Assembly: GCA_021324775.1 (NCBI GenBank)
Contig: JAJPIM010000013.1
Location: 1-36,560, forward strand
DNA from: Gemmatimonadota bacterium
GTDB lineage: Bacteria > Gemmatimonadota > Gemmatimonadetes > Gemmatimonadales > Gemmatimonadaceae
Length of the DNA: 36,560 bases
Direction: 5' to 3'
Shown: positions 23,776-32,435 of the stretch, piece by piece
Layout: the number at the start of each line of letters is the position of its first letter
Position numbering within the stretch: the stretch's first letter is position 1
Notes under the pieces: model-generated
The model's database searches: none
Told to the model about the DNA's origin: nothing
The model's input: only the letters and a program-made list of their open reading frames with translations
Position numbers and translations under genes: made by a program

Positions 23776-24914
23776 TGCTCTATCTTCTCGTCCCGCTGAC
23801 CAGATGGATCAAGGTCTTCAATCTCTTCAACTACATCACGTTCCGGGCGGCCGGCGCGTTCGTGACGTCGCTCCTCGTGGCGTTCATCGTCGGGCCGGCG
23901 ATTCTGCGCCGACTGCGCGCGATGGCCGTCCATCAAGTCATACGAGAGGGAACGCCCGACACGCACCTCCAGAAGGGCAATACGCCGACAATGGGCGGCC
24001 TCATCATCCTGGCAGCGACCGTCATTCCGACGGTGCTGTGGGCAAAACTCAACAACCGGTATGTCCTTCTGGCGCTGGCGGTGATGGTGTGGATGGGGGC
24101 GATCGGCTTTCTGGACGACTATCTGAAGCTCCAGCAGAAGCGCCGGGGCGAGAAGAATCGCGGTCTCGTGGAGCGGTACAAGCTGGCCGGACAGGTCACG
24201 ATCGGCGTCGCGCTCGGCTGCTACCTCTGGCTCTATCCGATCTCCAATCTGCCGGGCGCCTCGACCACGCTGCCGTTCTTCAAGTATGTGCTGGTCGTCC
24301 CGGCGGCTGCGTGGCTGGCATGGATCTACGTGCCGTTCGTCACGTTCGTGCTGACGGGTGTGAGCAACGCGGTGAACCTGACGGACGGACTCGACGGACT
24401 CGCGGCGGGGTTGACCGCGGTGGCGGCGCTGACATTCGCGCTGTTCGCGTATGTCATCGGGCGGGTCGACACCAGCACGTATCTCCAGATCTATTACCTG
24501 CGAGGCGCCGGCGAACTGGCGGTCTTCTGCTCCGCTATTTTCGGTGCGACACTCGGGTTTCTCTGGTTCAACGCGCATCCGGCACAGGTTTTCATGGGTG
24601 ACACCGGTTCGCTGGCGCTCGGCGGCGCGCTCGGCGCCATCGCCATTCTCCTCAAGTCGGAGTTCCTGCTGCTGCTGATCGGCGGCGTCTTCGTGGCCGA
24701 GACGCTATCCGTGATCGTGCAGCGCACGGCGTTCAAGTACCGGCGGCGGCGCTACGGCCTGGAGTACGCGCAGGCACACCGTGTCTTTCGCCGGGCGCCG
24801 CTACACCATCATTTCGAGCTGTTGGGGTGGCCAGAGACCATGGTGGTGGTCCGTTTCTGGATCCTGGGGATCCTCTTCGCCACGCTTGCCCTCAGCACCC
24901 TGAAACTGCGGTGA
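23760..24914 (+). CDS. mraY: MraY, phospho-MurNAc-pentapeptide translocase, up to 384 aa
   Basis: MraY transfers phospho-MurNAc-pentapeptide to undecaprenyl phosphate to form lipid I at the inner membrane. The polytopic sequence shows the hallmark FNYITFRAAGAF, GNTPTMGGLIIL, GFLDDYLK with the Asp pair, NAVNLTDGLDGLAAG, FMGDTGSLALGG and a final HRVFRRAPLHHHFELLGW. The open frame begins at ATG 23760 (16-base overlap with murF). GTG 23775, which shares one base with the murF stop, would give an LYLLVPL start much closer to other MraY proteins and is a serious alternative. The stop overlaps murD (GTGA). Confidence 0.96.
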   Translation: MGNDLVLYLLVPLTRWIKVFNLFNYITFRAAGAFVTSLLVAFIVGPAILRRLRAMAVHQVIREGTPDTHLQKGNTPTMGGLIILAATVIPTVLWAKLNNRYVLLALAVMVWMGAIGFLDDYLKLQQKRRGEKNRGLVERYKLAGQVTIGVALGCYLWLYPISNLPGASTTLPFFKYVLVVPAAAWLAWIYVPFVTFVLTGVSNAVNLTDGLDGLAAGLTAVAALTFALFAYVIGRVDTSTYLQIYYLRGAGELAVFCSAIFGATLGFLWFNAHPAQVFMGDTGSLALGGALGAIAILLKSEFLLLLIGGVFVAETLSVIVQRTAFKYRRRRYGLEYAQAHRVFRRAPLHHHFELLGWPETMVVVRFWILGILFATLALSTLKLR

Positions 24915-26293
24915 CCGGCGAGAGCGCCAGCGGTGAGATCGCCGTGATCGGCCTTGGATCGAGCGGCCGGGCGGTGTCGATGCTGCTCGCGCGCGAGGGG
25001 CGTGCGGTCTACGCGTCGGACGCCGGACCGGGTCCGGGTGTCGCGGCCTCCGCAAGAGCGCTGGCGGGCGCCGGCGTCGCCGTGGACGCGGGACACCACG
25101 ATCTGGCGCGCATCGCGCGAGCCAGCCTGGTCGTGGCCAGCCCCGGCGTGCCACCCGATGCGCCGCCGCTCGCCGCGGCGCGAGCAGCCGGCGTGCCGAT
25201 CGTCTCCGAAGTCGAGATCGCGCTCGCCCGCCTCCCGGGCGTGCGGTACATCGCCGTCACCGGAACGAACGGCAAGACGACGACCACTGCGCTCGTCGCG
25301 CACCTGCTCCGGGCGCTCGGCAAGCGGGCCGTCGCAGCGGGCAATATCGGGATGCCGCTCGCCGAGATCGCGCTCGCGGATCCGCCTCCCGAATGGGTCG
25401 CGCTCGAGTTGTCCTCGTTTCAACTGCACGATACGCCGAGCGTCCAACCGACCGTGGGCGTGCTCACGAACCTGAGCCCTGACCACCTCGACCGGTACCG
25501 GTCGGCCGAGGACTACTATGCGGACAAAGCGCTGCTCTTTGCCAACGCCAACGCCCGGTCGGCGTGGGTTCTCAACGCCGACGATCCGGCGGTCATGGCA
25601 ATGGGCACCAGCGCCGCCGGACGCCATCTCAGATTTTCATTGGCCGATCAGACTGCCGACGCCTGTCTGTCGGCCGATGGGCAGCAACTCATGCTGTTCG
25701 GATCGCCGCTACTCGGCCGCACCGATTTCCCGCTCATGGGTGATCACAACGTCGCGAATGCGCTCGCAGCGTCGCTCGCGGTGACGGTTGCCGATTCGGG
25801 GCACCAGGGTGCTGTCCAGCGCCAGCGGCTCGCGGACGGCCTCAGGTCGTTCCGGTCACTCGCGCACCGCCTGCAAGTCGTCGGGACATATCACGGGGTG
25901 CAGTGGATCGACGACTCCAAAGCCACCAACGTGAGCTCGACCCTGGTCGCGCTGCGAGGGATGACACGGCCGACGGTGCTGCTGCTCGGCGGCCGGCACA
26001 AGGGTGAGCCGTACACGGCATTGGCCGAGCCGATCAGGAAAACGGGGAAAGTCGTCCTCGCGTATGGCGAGGCGGCGCCGCGCATCGTCCACGATCTGTC
26101 GGGCCTCGTCCCGGTGGAGGAACTGGGATCCGATTTCGCGGCGGTGATCGACCGCGCGCGCGGGTGTGCGGCGCCGGGAGACGCGGTGCTGCTCTCCCCG
26201 GCCTGCTCGAGCTTCGACATGTTTCGGAACTACGAAGAACGCGGTGCGACGTTTGCGCGACTCGCGGGACAGGAGCCATCATCAAGTCCCTGA
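24911..26293 (+). CDS. murD: MurD, UDP-MurNAc-L-Ala:D-Glu ligase, 460 aa
   Basis: MurD adds D-glutamate to UDP-MurNAc-L-Ala. The GTG start overlaps mraY (GTGA). The N-terminal Rossmann-like domain has IGLGSSGRAVSMLLAREG. The P-loop is G118-TNGK-T123. ELSSFQLHD and LTNLSPDHLDRY follow, with DDSKATNVSSTLVAL and LLGGRHKGEPY in the C-terminal domain and SPACSSFDMFRNYEERG at the end. Length and motif order are normal. The next clear start, of ftsW, is 46 bases downstream. Confidence 0.96.
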   Translation: MTGESASGEIAVIGLGSSGRAVSMLLAREGRAVYASDAGPGPGVAASARALAGAGVAVDAGHHDLARIARASLVVASPGVPPDAPPLAAARAAGVPIVSEVEIALARLPGVRYIAVTGTNGKTTTTALVAHLLRALGKRAVAAGNIGMPLAEIALADPPPEWVALELSSFQLHDTPSVQPTVGVLTNLSPDHLDRYRSAEDYYADKALLFANANARSAWVLNADDPAVMAMGTSAAGRHLRFSLADQTADACLSADGQQLMLFGSPLLGRTDFPLMGDHNVANALAASLAVTVADSGHQGAVQRQRLADGLRSFRSLAHRLQVVGTYHGVQWIDDSKATNVSSTLVALRGMTRPTVLLLGGRHKGEPYTALAEPIRKTGKVVLAYGEAAPRIVHDLSGLVPVEELGSDFAAVIDRARGCAAPGDAVLLSPACSSFDMFRNYEERGATFARLAGQEPSSSP

Positions 26294-26339
26294 TGCAGCC
26301 GTCAACAAGCGGGTCACGAAACTGGATACGAAGCTGGTC

Positions 26340-27557
26340 ATGACGTCTCAGACGAAACCGTACACGAAGCCCCATACCAAGCAGCCGTCCGCCAGGCCGC
26401 CGCAGGTGCGCGAACGCTGGCGGATGAGTCCCGAGGCGCGGGGCCTGGTGCTGGTCACCGCCGTGCTGCTCGCATTCGGGCTCGCGGTGCTGTACAGCGC
26501 GAGCGCGATCGTGGCGGTCGACGAGGGCCACGGCAGCGCGTACTACCTCCAGCGCCAGCTCGCCGGCATCGGCGTCGGGATTCTTCTGTTCGCGATCGTG
26601 GCCAAGACGGACGCCGAGCTGTGGTCCAGGTGGGCGTGGCCGCTCATGGGCCTGACCTTGGTATTGATGCTGATCGTGATCCTGCCGTTCACGCAGTCGA
26701 TCGCGCCGCGCATCCACGGGTCGCGACGGTTCCTGTTCGGCGCGTCGGTGCAGCCGTCGGAACTCGCCAAGATCGCGGTCGTCGCGTGGACGGCGATGCT
26801 GGTGGTGCGCAAAGGCGATTCGCTACGGGGGCTGACCAAGGGCGTGCTGCCCTTCGTGCTGGTGATCGGCGTGCTCGACGTGCTGACGGCCGTCGAACCG
26901 GATCTGTCGACCGCGATGCTCTACACCCTCGTCATGGCCATCGTGCTGTTCGCTGGGGGCGTGCGGATCGGTCATTTCCTCGTACTCGCCATGCTCGCGA
27001 TTCCGGTACTCTGGCATGAGGCGGAGCGGCTGCACTACGTGCTGCTCCGGACGATCTCGTTCTTCGACCCCGGAGGGGCGCCGTCCAAAGTCGGCTACCA
27101 GCTCCGGCAGTCGCTGATTGCGGTCGGGTCGGGAGGGTTCCTCGGGGTTGGCTTCGGGCAGGGCAGGCAGCAATACGGGTTTCTCCCGTTTCCGTTCAAC
27201 GACTTCATCGGCAGCAACATCGGCGAGGAGTGGGGCTTCGTTGGACTGACGGCATTGATCGCGGGCTTCGCCGCATACGGATGGCTCGGGTTCCGGATCG
27301 CACGCGCAGCGCGGACTCCCTTCCAGCAGTTACTGGCGGTCGGCCTGACGGCAACGACGCTGGTCACCGCATACCTCCACATCGGAGTGGTGATCGGCCT
27401 GCTCCCGACGACCGGGTTGACGCTGCCGTTCATTTCCTACGGCCGCTCGAATCTGATCCTGTCGCTGGTGATGACCGGTATGCTGGCGAACATCGGCAGC
27501 GCGAGAGAGCGCATCTTCGGCGGACACGCGACCGACCCCCACGCCGTGGCGGGGTGA
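26340..27557 (+). CDS. ftsW: FtsW, SEDS-family septal glycosyltransferase, 405 aa
   Basis: FtsW polymerises lipid II into septal glycan strands together with FtsI. The N-terminal ~30 residues are polar and basic with TKPYTKPHTK-like repeats. About ten hydrophobic helices follow, beginning LVLVTAVLLAFGLAVLYSAS. SEDS hallmarks are GSRRFLFGASVQPSELAKI, LTAVEPDLSTAML, YQLRQSLIAVGSGGFLGVGF, FPFNDFIGSNIGEEWGF and LPFISYGRSNLI. The ATG at 26340 is the first in-frame start; ATG 26422 (MSPEARG) is possible if the basic tail is not translated. It lies between murD and murG, as is typical. Confidence 0.95.
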   Translation: MTSQTKPYTKPHTKQPSARPPQVRERWRMSPEARGLVLVTAVLLAFGLAVLYSASAIVAVDEGHGSAYYLQRQLAGIGVGILLFAIVAKTDAELWSRWAWPLMGLTLVLMLIVILPFTQSIAPRIHGSRRFLFGASVQPSELAKIAVVAWTAMLVVRKGDSLRGLTKGVLPFVLVIGVLDVLTAVEPDLSTAMLYTLVMAIVLFAGGVRIGHFLVLAMLAIPVLWHEAERLHYVLLRTISFFDPGGAPSKVGYQLRQSLIAVGSGGFLGVGFGQGRQQYGFLPFPFNDFIGSNIGEEWGFVGLTALIAGFAAYGWLGFRIARAARTPFQQLLAVGLTATTLVTAYLHIGVVIGLLPTTGLTLPFISYGRSNLILSLVMTGMLANIGSARERIFGGHATDPHAVAG

Positions 27558-27570
27558 GGCGCCGGCGGCC

Positions 27571-28689
27571 GTGACCGGCACGGAGTCATCGCGAGCCATC
27601 CTGTTCGCGGGTGGTGGGACCGGCGGACACCTCTATCCAGCACTCGCCATCGCGCAAACGCTCGTCCGGCTCGCGCCGGATGTTCGCCCCCTATTTGTCG
27701 GCGCCCGGCGGGGGATCGAACGGGATGTGCTGCCGCACCAGGGGTTCGCGTTCGAATTGCTGGACCTTCACCCGCTATACCGGCCGGCCGTCTGGCGGAA
27801 CTGGCGTACGGTCCGGGGTGCGGTGAGCGCGTGGCGTGGTCTCGGCGCCCTCGTTGCGCGCGAACGTCCCCGCCTCGTCGTCGGCACCGGGGGATACGCC
27901 TCCGGTGCCGCATTGGCCTACGCAGTGGCGCATGGCATACCGATCGTCCAGCAGATCGCCGACAGCACGCCCGGGCTGACCGCGCGGTGGTTTGCCAGGT
28001 ACAGCCGCGAGGTCTACGTCGGCTATCCGGAGTCGATCGCGCACCTGCCGTCAGGGCCGGGGACCGTGTACGTGGATACCGGCAATCCGATCGAGCCCCC
28101 TCCGGATCCTCGGCCTTCAAGGAGCGCGGCCCGCGCGATCTGGGATTTCGCGAATGACGGCGCCCAGGTCATTCTCATATTCGGCGGCAGCCAGGGCGCC
28201 CGCGCGATCAACGACGCCGTCGCCGGGTGGGTGGACCTCGGGCTTCCCGACGGTATCAAGCTGATCTGGGCGACCGGACGCGGCCACTACGCGGGATACG
28301 CCGGGCGAGAGAGTCCGGCCGTGCGCGTCCGGCCCTACCTCGCGCCGATCGCCGAAGCGTACGCGGCCGCGGATATCGCGGTGACGCGCGCCGGTGCGAT
28401 CACGACCGCCGAGTTGTGTGCGTGGGGCATTCCAATGGTATTGGTGCCGCTTCCGACTGCGGCCGCGGACCATCAGACCGCGAACGCGCGCGCACTGGAG
28501 GGGGCCGGGGCCGCGATCCGGCTGTCGCAGCAGGCGCTGTCAGCGGAGTCGCTCGCCGGAATAGCCGGGCAGCTCGCGACCGACCCGCAGCGGCGCGCGT
28601 CCCTCGCGGCCGGCGCGCTGCGCAGAGCGCGACCCGGTGCGGCGGAGGATATTGCTCGACGGATACTTAGGGCGGTCGATCTCAGGTGA
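27571..28689 (+). CDS. murG: MurG, lipid II-forming N-acetylglucosaminyltransferase, 372 aa
   Basis: MurG adds GlcNAc to lipid I on the inner face of the membrane. The GTG start is 13 bases after ftsW. The N-terminal glycine-rich loop is G14-GGTGG-H20. GARRGIERDVLPHQGF, VGTGGYASGAALAYA, IFGGSQGARAIN and TRAGAITTAELCAWGIPMVLVPLPTAAADHQTANA (UDP-GlcNAc site) follow, with LSQQALSAESLAG. After it the gene chain is interrupted by a 50-base gap with a promoter. Confidence 0.96.
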   Translation: MTGTESSRAILFAGGGTGGHLYPALAIAQTLVRLAPDVRPLFVGARRGIERDVLPHQGFAFELLDLHPLYRPAVWRNWRTVRGAVSAWRGLGALVARERPRLVVGTGGYASGAALAYAVAHGIPIVQQIADSTPGLTARWFARYSREVYVGYPESIAHLPSGPGTVYVDTGNPIEPPPDPRPSRSAARAIWDFANDGAQVILIFGGSQGARAINDAVAGWVDLGLPDGIKLIWATGRGHYAGYAGRESPAVRVRPYLAPIAEAYAAADIAVTRAGAITTAELCAWGIPMVLVPLPTAAADHQTANARALEGAGAAIRLSQQALSAESLAGIAGQLATDPQRRASLAAGALRRARPGAAEDIARRILRAVDLR

Positions 28690-28697
28690 TTTCACTC

Positions 28698-28726
28698 TTG
28701 AGAGGTGGGTGAGGCCGGTCTATATT
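28698..28726 (+). promoter_or_regulatory. Strong sigma70-like promoter for murC-ftsQ-ftsA
   Basis: TTGAGA (28698-28703, 5 of 6) and TATATT (28721-28726, 4 of 6 including TAT and the final T) are exactly 17 bases apart. Transcription would start near 28733, leaving only about 7 bases before ATG 28740, and no Shine-Dalgarno is visible. The mRNA would be nearly leaderless. Confidence 0.65.
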
Positions 28727-28739
28727 CTTCGCGCCGCAC

Positions 28740-30146
28740 ATGCCTCTCATCGATCCCGCAGACAGCCGACCCGTCCATTTCGTAGGGATTGCTGGCGCCG
28801 GGATGAGCGCGCTTGCCGAGCTCTTCGTTCGGCGCGGCGCCGTGGTGACGGGCTGCGACGCGAACGGCGACGCGACGGGTGATCTCGGCCGACTGGGGAT
28901 TCCGGTTGCCAAGGGCCACGACCCCGCCCACGTGACCGGCGTGTGCGCCGTGGTGGTCACATCGGCGCTCCCGCGTGACCATCCCGAGATCGAGAGCGCG
29001 CGCGCCCTGGGGCTTCCGGTCGTTCGCCGGGCCGAAGCGCTCGCCGGGGCGGTGAGTGGCGGCGAGCTGGTCGCGATTGCCGGCACCCATGGCAAGACGA
29101 CTACGACCGTCATGACCACTGAGGCCCTGGCGGCGGCTGGCCGCGACCCGACGGGGGTCGCGGGCGGCCGTGTGGGATCGTGGGGAGGGAACCTCAGGCC
29201 AGGCGGTACGGCGGTGCAGGTGGTCGAGGCGGACGAATACGACCGGTCCTTTCTTGCGCTCAAGCCGGCTGTGGCCGTCGTGACCAATATCGAGGCCGAC
29301 CATCTCGACATCTATTCGAATCTGGAGGATATCCGAAGCGCCTTTGTCCAATTCGTTGCGCCGGCCCGCACCATCATCGTCTGCGCGGACGACGAGGGCG
29401 CAAACTCGCTGCCGCTGCCGGGGACCGCGGAGATCCTTCGATATGGCACCTCATCGAGCGATGCGCGGATCGCGGGGCGCGACATCCGGGTGACGGCGGA
29501 GGGATCCGCGCTTGGGGTTTATTACGACGGCGAGTTGCTCGGACGGCTGGCGCTGCGGGTGCCCGGCCTGCACAATGTCCGTAACGCGCTGGCGGCGGTG
29601 GCCGCCGGGATCGCACTTGGCGCGACACTGGATGCCATGCGACCTGGACTGGAAGGGTTCACCGGCGTCGAGCGACGGTTCCAGCGCCTTGGGGAGGCGG
29701 CGGGGGTAACGGTCATCGACGACTACGCGCACCACCCGACCGAGATTCGCGCCACACTCGACGCGGCGCGCGCGGCATTCCCGCGACGCCGGGTCGTGGC
29801 GGCGTTTCAGCCGCACCTGTACTCGCGCACCCGGGATCTCGCGGCGGATTTCGGGTCGGCCCTCGCGACCGCCGACGCGGTGTTCCTGACCGACATTTAC
29901 CCGGCCCGCGAGCGGCCAATCGCGGGCGTTACGGCCGGGCTGATCGCGGACGCGGTGGCGCGGTCCGGCAAGCCGGTCGCGTGGCAGGGTGGACGCGCGG
30001 CACTGGCCGCCGCGCTGGCAGGCACGGTGCGGGCGGGCGACGTCGTGCTGACGCTGGGAGCGGGTGACATCACCCGCACAGGGCCAGAGCTCCTTCGTGT
30101 GCTCGGCACAACTGGAAGTGGCGGAGCGGATGGAGCGCGGCCATGA
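28740..30146 (+). CDS. murC: MurC, UDP-MurNAc:L-Ala ligase, 468 aa
   Basis: MurC adds L-alanine to UDP-MurNAc, the first peptide-stem step. The N-terminus PVHFVGIAGAGMSALAELF is the UDP-binding Rossmann fold. The P-loop is G115-THGK-T120 followed by TTTVMTTEAL. VVEADEYDRSFL, TNIEADHLDIY and HNVRNALAAVAAG follow, with DDYAHHPTEIRATLDAAR and FQPHLYSRTRD in the C-terminal domain. The ATG is preceded by a good promoter but no ribosome binding site. The stop overlaps ftsQ (ATGA). murB and ddl, often next to murC, are absent. Confidence 0.96.
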   Translation: MPLIDPADSRPVHFVGIAGAGMSALAELFVRRGAVVTGCDANGDATGDLGRLGIPVAKGHDPAHVTGVCAVVVTSALPRDHPEIESARALGLPVVRRAEALAGAVSGGELVAIAGTHGKTTTTVMTTEALAAAGRDPTGVAGGRVGSWGGNLRPGGTAVQVVEADEYDRSFLALKPAVAVVTNIEADHLDIYSNLEDIRSAFVQFVAPARTIIVCADDEGANSLPLPGTAEILRYGTSSSDARIAGRDIRVTAEGSALGVYYDGELLGRLALRVPGLHNVRNALAAVAAGIALGATLDAMRPGLEGFTGVERRFQRLGEAAGVTVIDDYAHHPTEIRATLDAARAAFPRRRVVAAFQPHLYSRTRDLAADFGSALATADAVFLTDIYPARERPIAGVTAGLIADAVARSGKPVAWQGGRAALAAALAGTVRAGDVVLTLGAGDITRTGPELLRVLGTTGSGGADGARP

Positions 30147-30856
30147 CGGTCCCGAGCGCGACGGCCAGCAAGCCGGTTCTTGGACTCCGTGGCATCATCG
30201 GGGTGGCTATCTGCGGGCTGGCCGTCGCGTCGTCCCCCGTCTGGGGCCCACGGATATTGTCCAATCTGGCGTTCTTTCGTGTCCGCGCAGTCGAGGTGGA
30301 GGGGGCGCATTATGTAGCGGCCGGCGATGTGGTGGCTGCCATGCGGGTGGACACGACCGTCTCCGTGTGGGATGACGTCCGGCCATTTGCCGCCCGGCTC
30401 CAGGCCCTGCACGAGATCGAGGACGTCACCGTCACCCGCAAGCTCCCCGGGACTCTCCTGGTTCGGGTCACCGAGAAGGCGCCGGTAGCCTTGATCCCCG
30501 CGACTGGCGATCTTCGTGTGTACGATGGGAGCGGGACCGCCCTTCCCATCGATCCGGCCCGAATCGACATGGACCTCCCCATTGTGAACCGCCCCGACCG
30601 TCGTGTGCTCAAGCTGCTCGACAACCTCCGCGCGCAGGTTCCCGGGTTGTATGCGCGGATCAGCGATGTCCGGCGACTGGCCTCGGGCGACCTTGTCGTG
30701 ACGATGCCGGACGTGGTGGTTCGCGCCCCGGGCAACGTGGACGCCGGGCGGCTGGCGGAAGTGTTACCGGTGACGGCGGATCTGGCGCGCCGCCACGTTC
30801 GCGCTGCCGAACTCGATCTCCGGTATCGCGATCAGGTAGTCGTGCGGCTGCAATGA
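30143..30856 (+). CDS. ftsQ: FtsQ/DivIB divisome protein, 237 aa
   Basis: FtsQ bridges early and late division proteins. A short cytoplasmic N-terminus and one transmembrane helix (GIIGVAICGLAVASSPVW) lead into a POTRA domain starting FFRVRAVEVEGAHYVAAGDVV and VTVTRKLPGTLLVRVTEKAPVAL, then the FtsQ beta domain (DLPIVNRPDRRVLKLLDNLR). Size and topology fit. The start overlaps murC (ATGA) and ftsA follows after 10 bases. Confidence 0.92.
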   Translation: MTVPSATASKPVLGLRGIIGVAICGLAVASSPVWGPRILSNLAFFRVRAVEVEGAHYVAAGDVVAAMRVDTTVSVWDDVRPFAARLQALHEIEDVTVTRKLPGTLLVRVTEKAPVALIPATGDLRVYDGSGTALPIDPARIDMDLPIVNRPDRRVLKLLDNLRAQVPGLYARISDVRRLASGDLVVTMPDVVVRAPGNVDAGRLAEVLPVTADLARRHVRAAELDLRYRDQVVVRLQ

Positions 30857-30861
30857 GAGGA
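30856..30861 (+). promoter_or_regulatory. Ribosome binding site of ftsA
   Basis: AGAGGA lies 5 bases before GTG 30867 and fixes that start. Confidence 0.6.
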
Positions 30862-30866
30862 CGCCT

Positions 30867-32144
30867 GTGACCGCGCGCGGCATCGTGCCCGACCGGCTGG
30901 TGGCGGGCCTGGACATCGGGTCCGCGAAGACGACGGCGGTCATCGCGGAAGTCGGCGGTGATCTGCCGCGCAATCCGCGGATCAAAGTCCTCGGTGTCGG
31001 CCAGGCGCGCACGACCGGCCTCCGGAAAGGCGTCGTGGCGGACATCGAGGAGACCACGCGGTCGATCCGCAAATCGCTCGAGGATGCCGAGCGAATGGCG
31101 GGCGCGCACGTCACCGAGGTGTACGCGGGGATCGCGGGTGCGCACGTCCAGGCGATGACCAGCAGCGGCGTGGTGGCCGTGAATGGCGATGAGATCACGC
31201 GGGCCGACGTGACCCGTGCCAACGATGTGGCGCGCGCGCAGGCGATCCCGACGGACCGGGAGCTGCTCCACGCGATCCCGCAGGAGTACACGGTCGATCG
31301 CAATCGCGGGATTCGCGACCCCGTCGGCATGATCGGCACGCGGCTCGAAACCGAGATGTATCTCGTGACCATTGGCGGGTCGCCCGCCGTGAATCTCCGC
31401 AAGTCGGTGGAGCGGGCCGGGTATCGCGTCCGCGAGCTGGTGCTCGAGCCGCTGGCGAGTGCGCTCAGCGTCCTGACGGACGATGAGCGGGAACTCGGGG
31501 TCGCGCTGGTAGAGCTGGGGGCGGGCACGACGGATCTGGCGATCTTTCATGAAGGGAAGATCCGGCACCTGGCATCGGTCAACTATGGCGGAAACAACGT
31601 CACCAACGACATCGTGCTGGGGCTGAAGGTCACGCCCGACGACGCGGAGCGGCTGAAGGAGCGATACGGGTGCGCGTACGAATCGCTGGCCAATCCGGAT
31701 CTCTCGATTCCGCTGCCGGGTACTGCCACGCAGGGTGACCGGGTGATCGACCATCCATCGCTCGCGCACATCATCCACCAGCGGATGGATGAAGTGTTCG
31801 AGCTGGTCCAGCGCGAGATCACGGAAGCGGGGTACGCCCGCCGGCTCAGCGCCGGCGTGGTGCTGACGGGCGGCGGCGCCGGGATGACGGGCATGCGGGA
31901 CCTGGCGACCGATGCATTCGGCATTGGCGTGCGGATCGGGTCCCCGGCCGACAACATCGGCGGTCTCAGTGACGCAGTGGAAGCTCCACGATTCGCGACC
32001 GTGGTGGGATTGGCACAATATGCGGCCCACCGGATGGCATTGGACGGCGACAAGTCGTCCGGCGGCAGCCATCTCCATTTGTCGGCGCCGGGCGTGGACA
32101 AATGGATCCAGCGTGTACGCGAGTGGCTGCAGGACTTCTTTTGA
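30867..32144 (+). CDS. ftsA: FtsA, actin-like membrane tether of FtsZ, 425 aa
   Basis: FtsA polymerises and anchors FtsZ filaments to the membrane. The phosphate-1 loop is at the start (VAGLDIGSAKTTAVIAEV). A SHS2/1C domain follows with EETTRSIRKSLEDAERMAG and VTEVYAGIAGAHVQAM. Phosphate-2 is VELGAGTTDLAIFHEG, and the adenosine motif is VLTGGGAGMTGMRDLA. The extreme C-terminus, WIQRVREWLQDFF, is a textbook amphipathic membrane-targeting helix. The stop is followed by a 291-base non-coding gap before ftsZ. Confidence 0.97.
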   Translation: MTARGIVPDRLVAGLDIGSAKTTAVIAEVGGDLPRNPRIKVLGVGQARTTGLRKGVVADIEETTRSIRKSLEDAERMAGAHVTEVYAGIAGAHVQAMTSSGVVAVNGDEITRADVTRANDVARAQAIPTDRELLHAIPQEYTVDRNRGIRDPVGMIGTRLETEMYLVTIGGSPAVNLRKSVERAGYRVRELVLEPLASALSVLTDDERELGVALVELGAGTTDLAIFHEGKIRHLASVNYGGNNVTNDIVLGLKVTPDDAERLKERYGCAYESLANPDLSIPLPGTATQGDRVIDHPSLAHIIHQRMDEVFELVQREITEAGYARRLSAGVVLTGGGAGMTGMRDLATDAFGIGVRIGSPADNIGGLSDAVEAPRFATVVGLAQYAAHRMALDGDKSSGGSHLHLSAPGVDKWIQRVREWLQDFF

Positions 32145-32170
32145 TTTGCGCGGCGGACGCGTCTAGGGCT

Positions 32171-32188
32171 GCGCCGTAGTTTCGGCGC
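32171..32188 (+). terminator. Weak terminator-like hairpin after ftsA
   Basis: GCGCCG (32171-32176), loop TAGTTT and CGGCGC (32183-32188) form a perfect 6-bp GC-rich stem. Only TTT follows soon after, so this is a poor intrinsic terminator and could be a partial attenuator. Confidence 0.3.
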
Positions 32189-32263
32189 GCTTTCGTACAC
32201 CGGCTCACAGAGCCGTTGCCCGCCCGTGGCATAGCGGCGTTCTCAAAAAACTGATCACGTAGC

Positions 32264-32295
32264 CACCACGTGTGGATAAGTCCGATGACGTGGTG
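32264..32295 (+). repeat. 8-bp inverted repeat bracketing the DnaA box
   Basis: CACCACGT (32264-32271) and ACGTGGTG (32288-32295) are perfect reverse complements with a 16-base spacer. The first arm shares one base with the DnaA box. It could be an operator for a dimeric regulator of ftsZ. Confidence 0.5.
32271..32279 (-). promoter_or_regulatory. Consensus DnaA box upstream of ftsZ
   Basis: TGTGGATAA on the + strand is the exact reverse complement of the consensus 9-mer TTATCCACA. At this G+C content I estimate about 0.05 chance occurrences in the whole window. It lies ~75 bases upstream of the TATATT element. Only one box was found here, so this is a possible regulatory site and not an origin. 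Confidence 0.55.
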
Positions 32296-32351
32296 CGTTC
32301 CGATTTCGCGCAAGCGGGAAATGTAGGTGTGGTCGGCAAGCCGAAAGCTGT

Positions 32352-32357
32352 TATATT
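32352..32357 (+). promoter_or_regulatory. Candidate -10 element of ftsZ
   Basis: TATATT is followed by CCCGCG, much like the murC promoter (TATATT then CTTCGCG). No good -35 is seen 16-18 bases upstream, so an activator or another sigma factor may be needed. The implied leader is about 70 bases. Confidence 0.4.
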
Positions 32358-32435
32358 CCCGCGTCCATTCGGGCCCAGTGAGAGCCCTATCCCGCCGACC
32401 GTAGTTGGTCACTCGAAAGTGGAGCTCCGCTCGCC

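Larger units (their letters stand above)
32145..32435 (+). promoter_or_regulatory. ftsA-ftsZ intergenic regulatory region
   Basis: This is the longest non-coding stretch of the window and I see no gene in it. In order it holds a short hairpin (32171-32188), an A6 run (32245-32250), a perfect DnaA box (32271-32279) inside an 8-bp dyad (32264-32295), a TATATT element (32352-32357), and GGAG at 32421-32424 as the probable ftsZ ribosome binding site, 11 bases before the ATG. Its A+T content is visibly higher than that of the flanking genes. It most likely controls ftsZ transcription separately from ftsA. Confidence 0.7.

Noticed and set aside
32145-32435. Possible replication origin upstream of ftsZ
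   Set aside because: Only one DnaA box is present, there is no clear A+T-rich unwinding element, and no dnaA, dnaN or parAB neighbours. A regulatory site is more likely.
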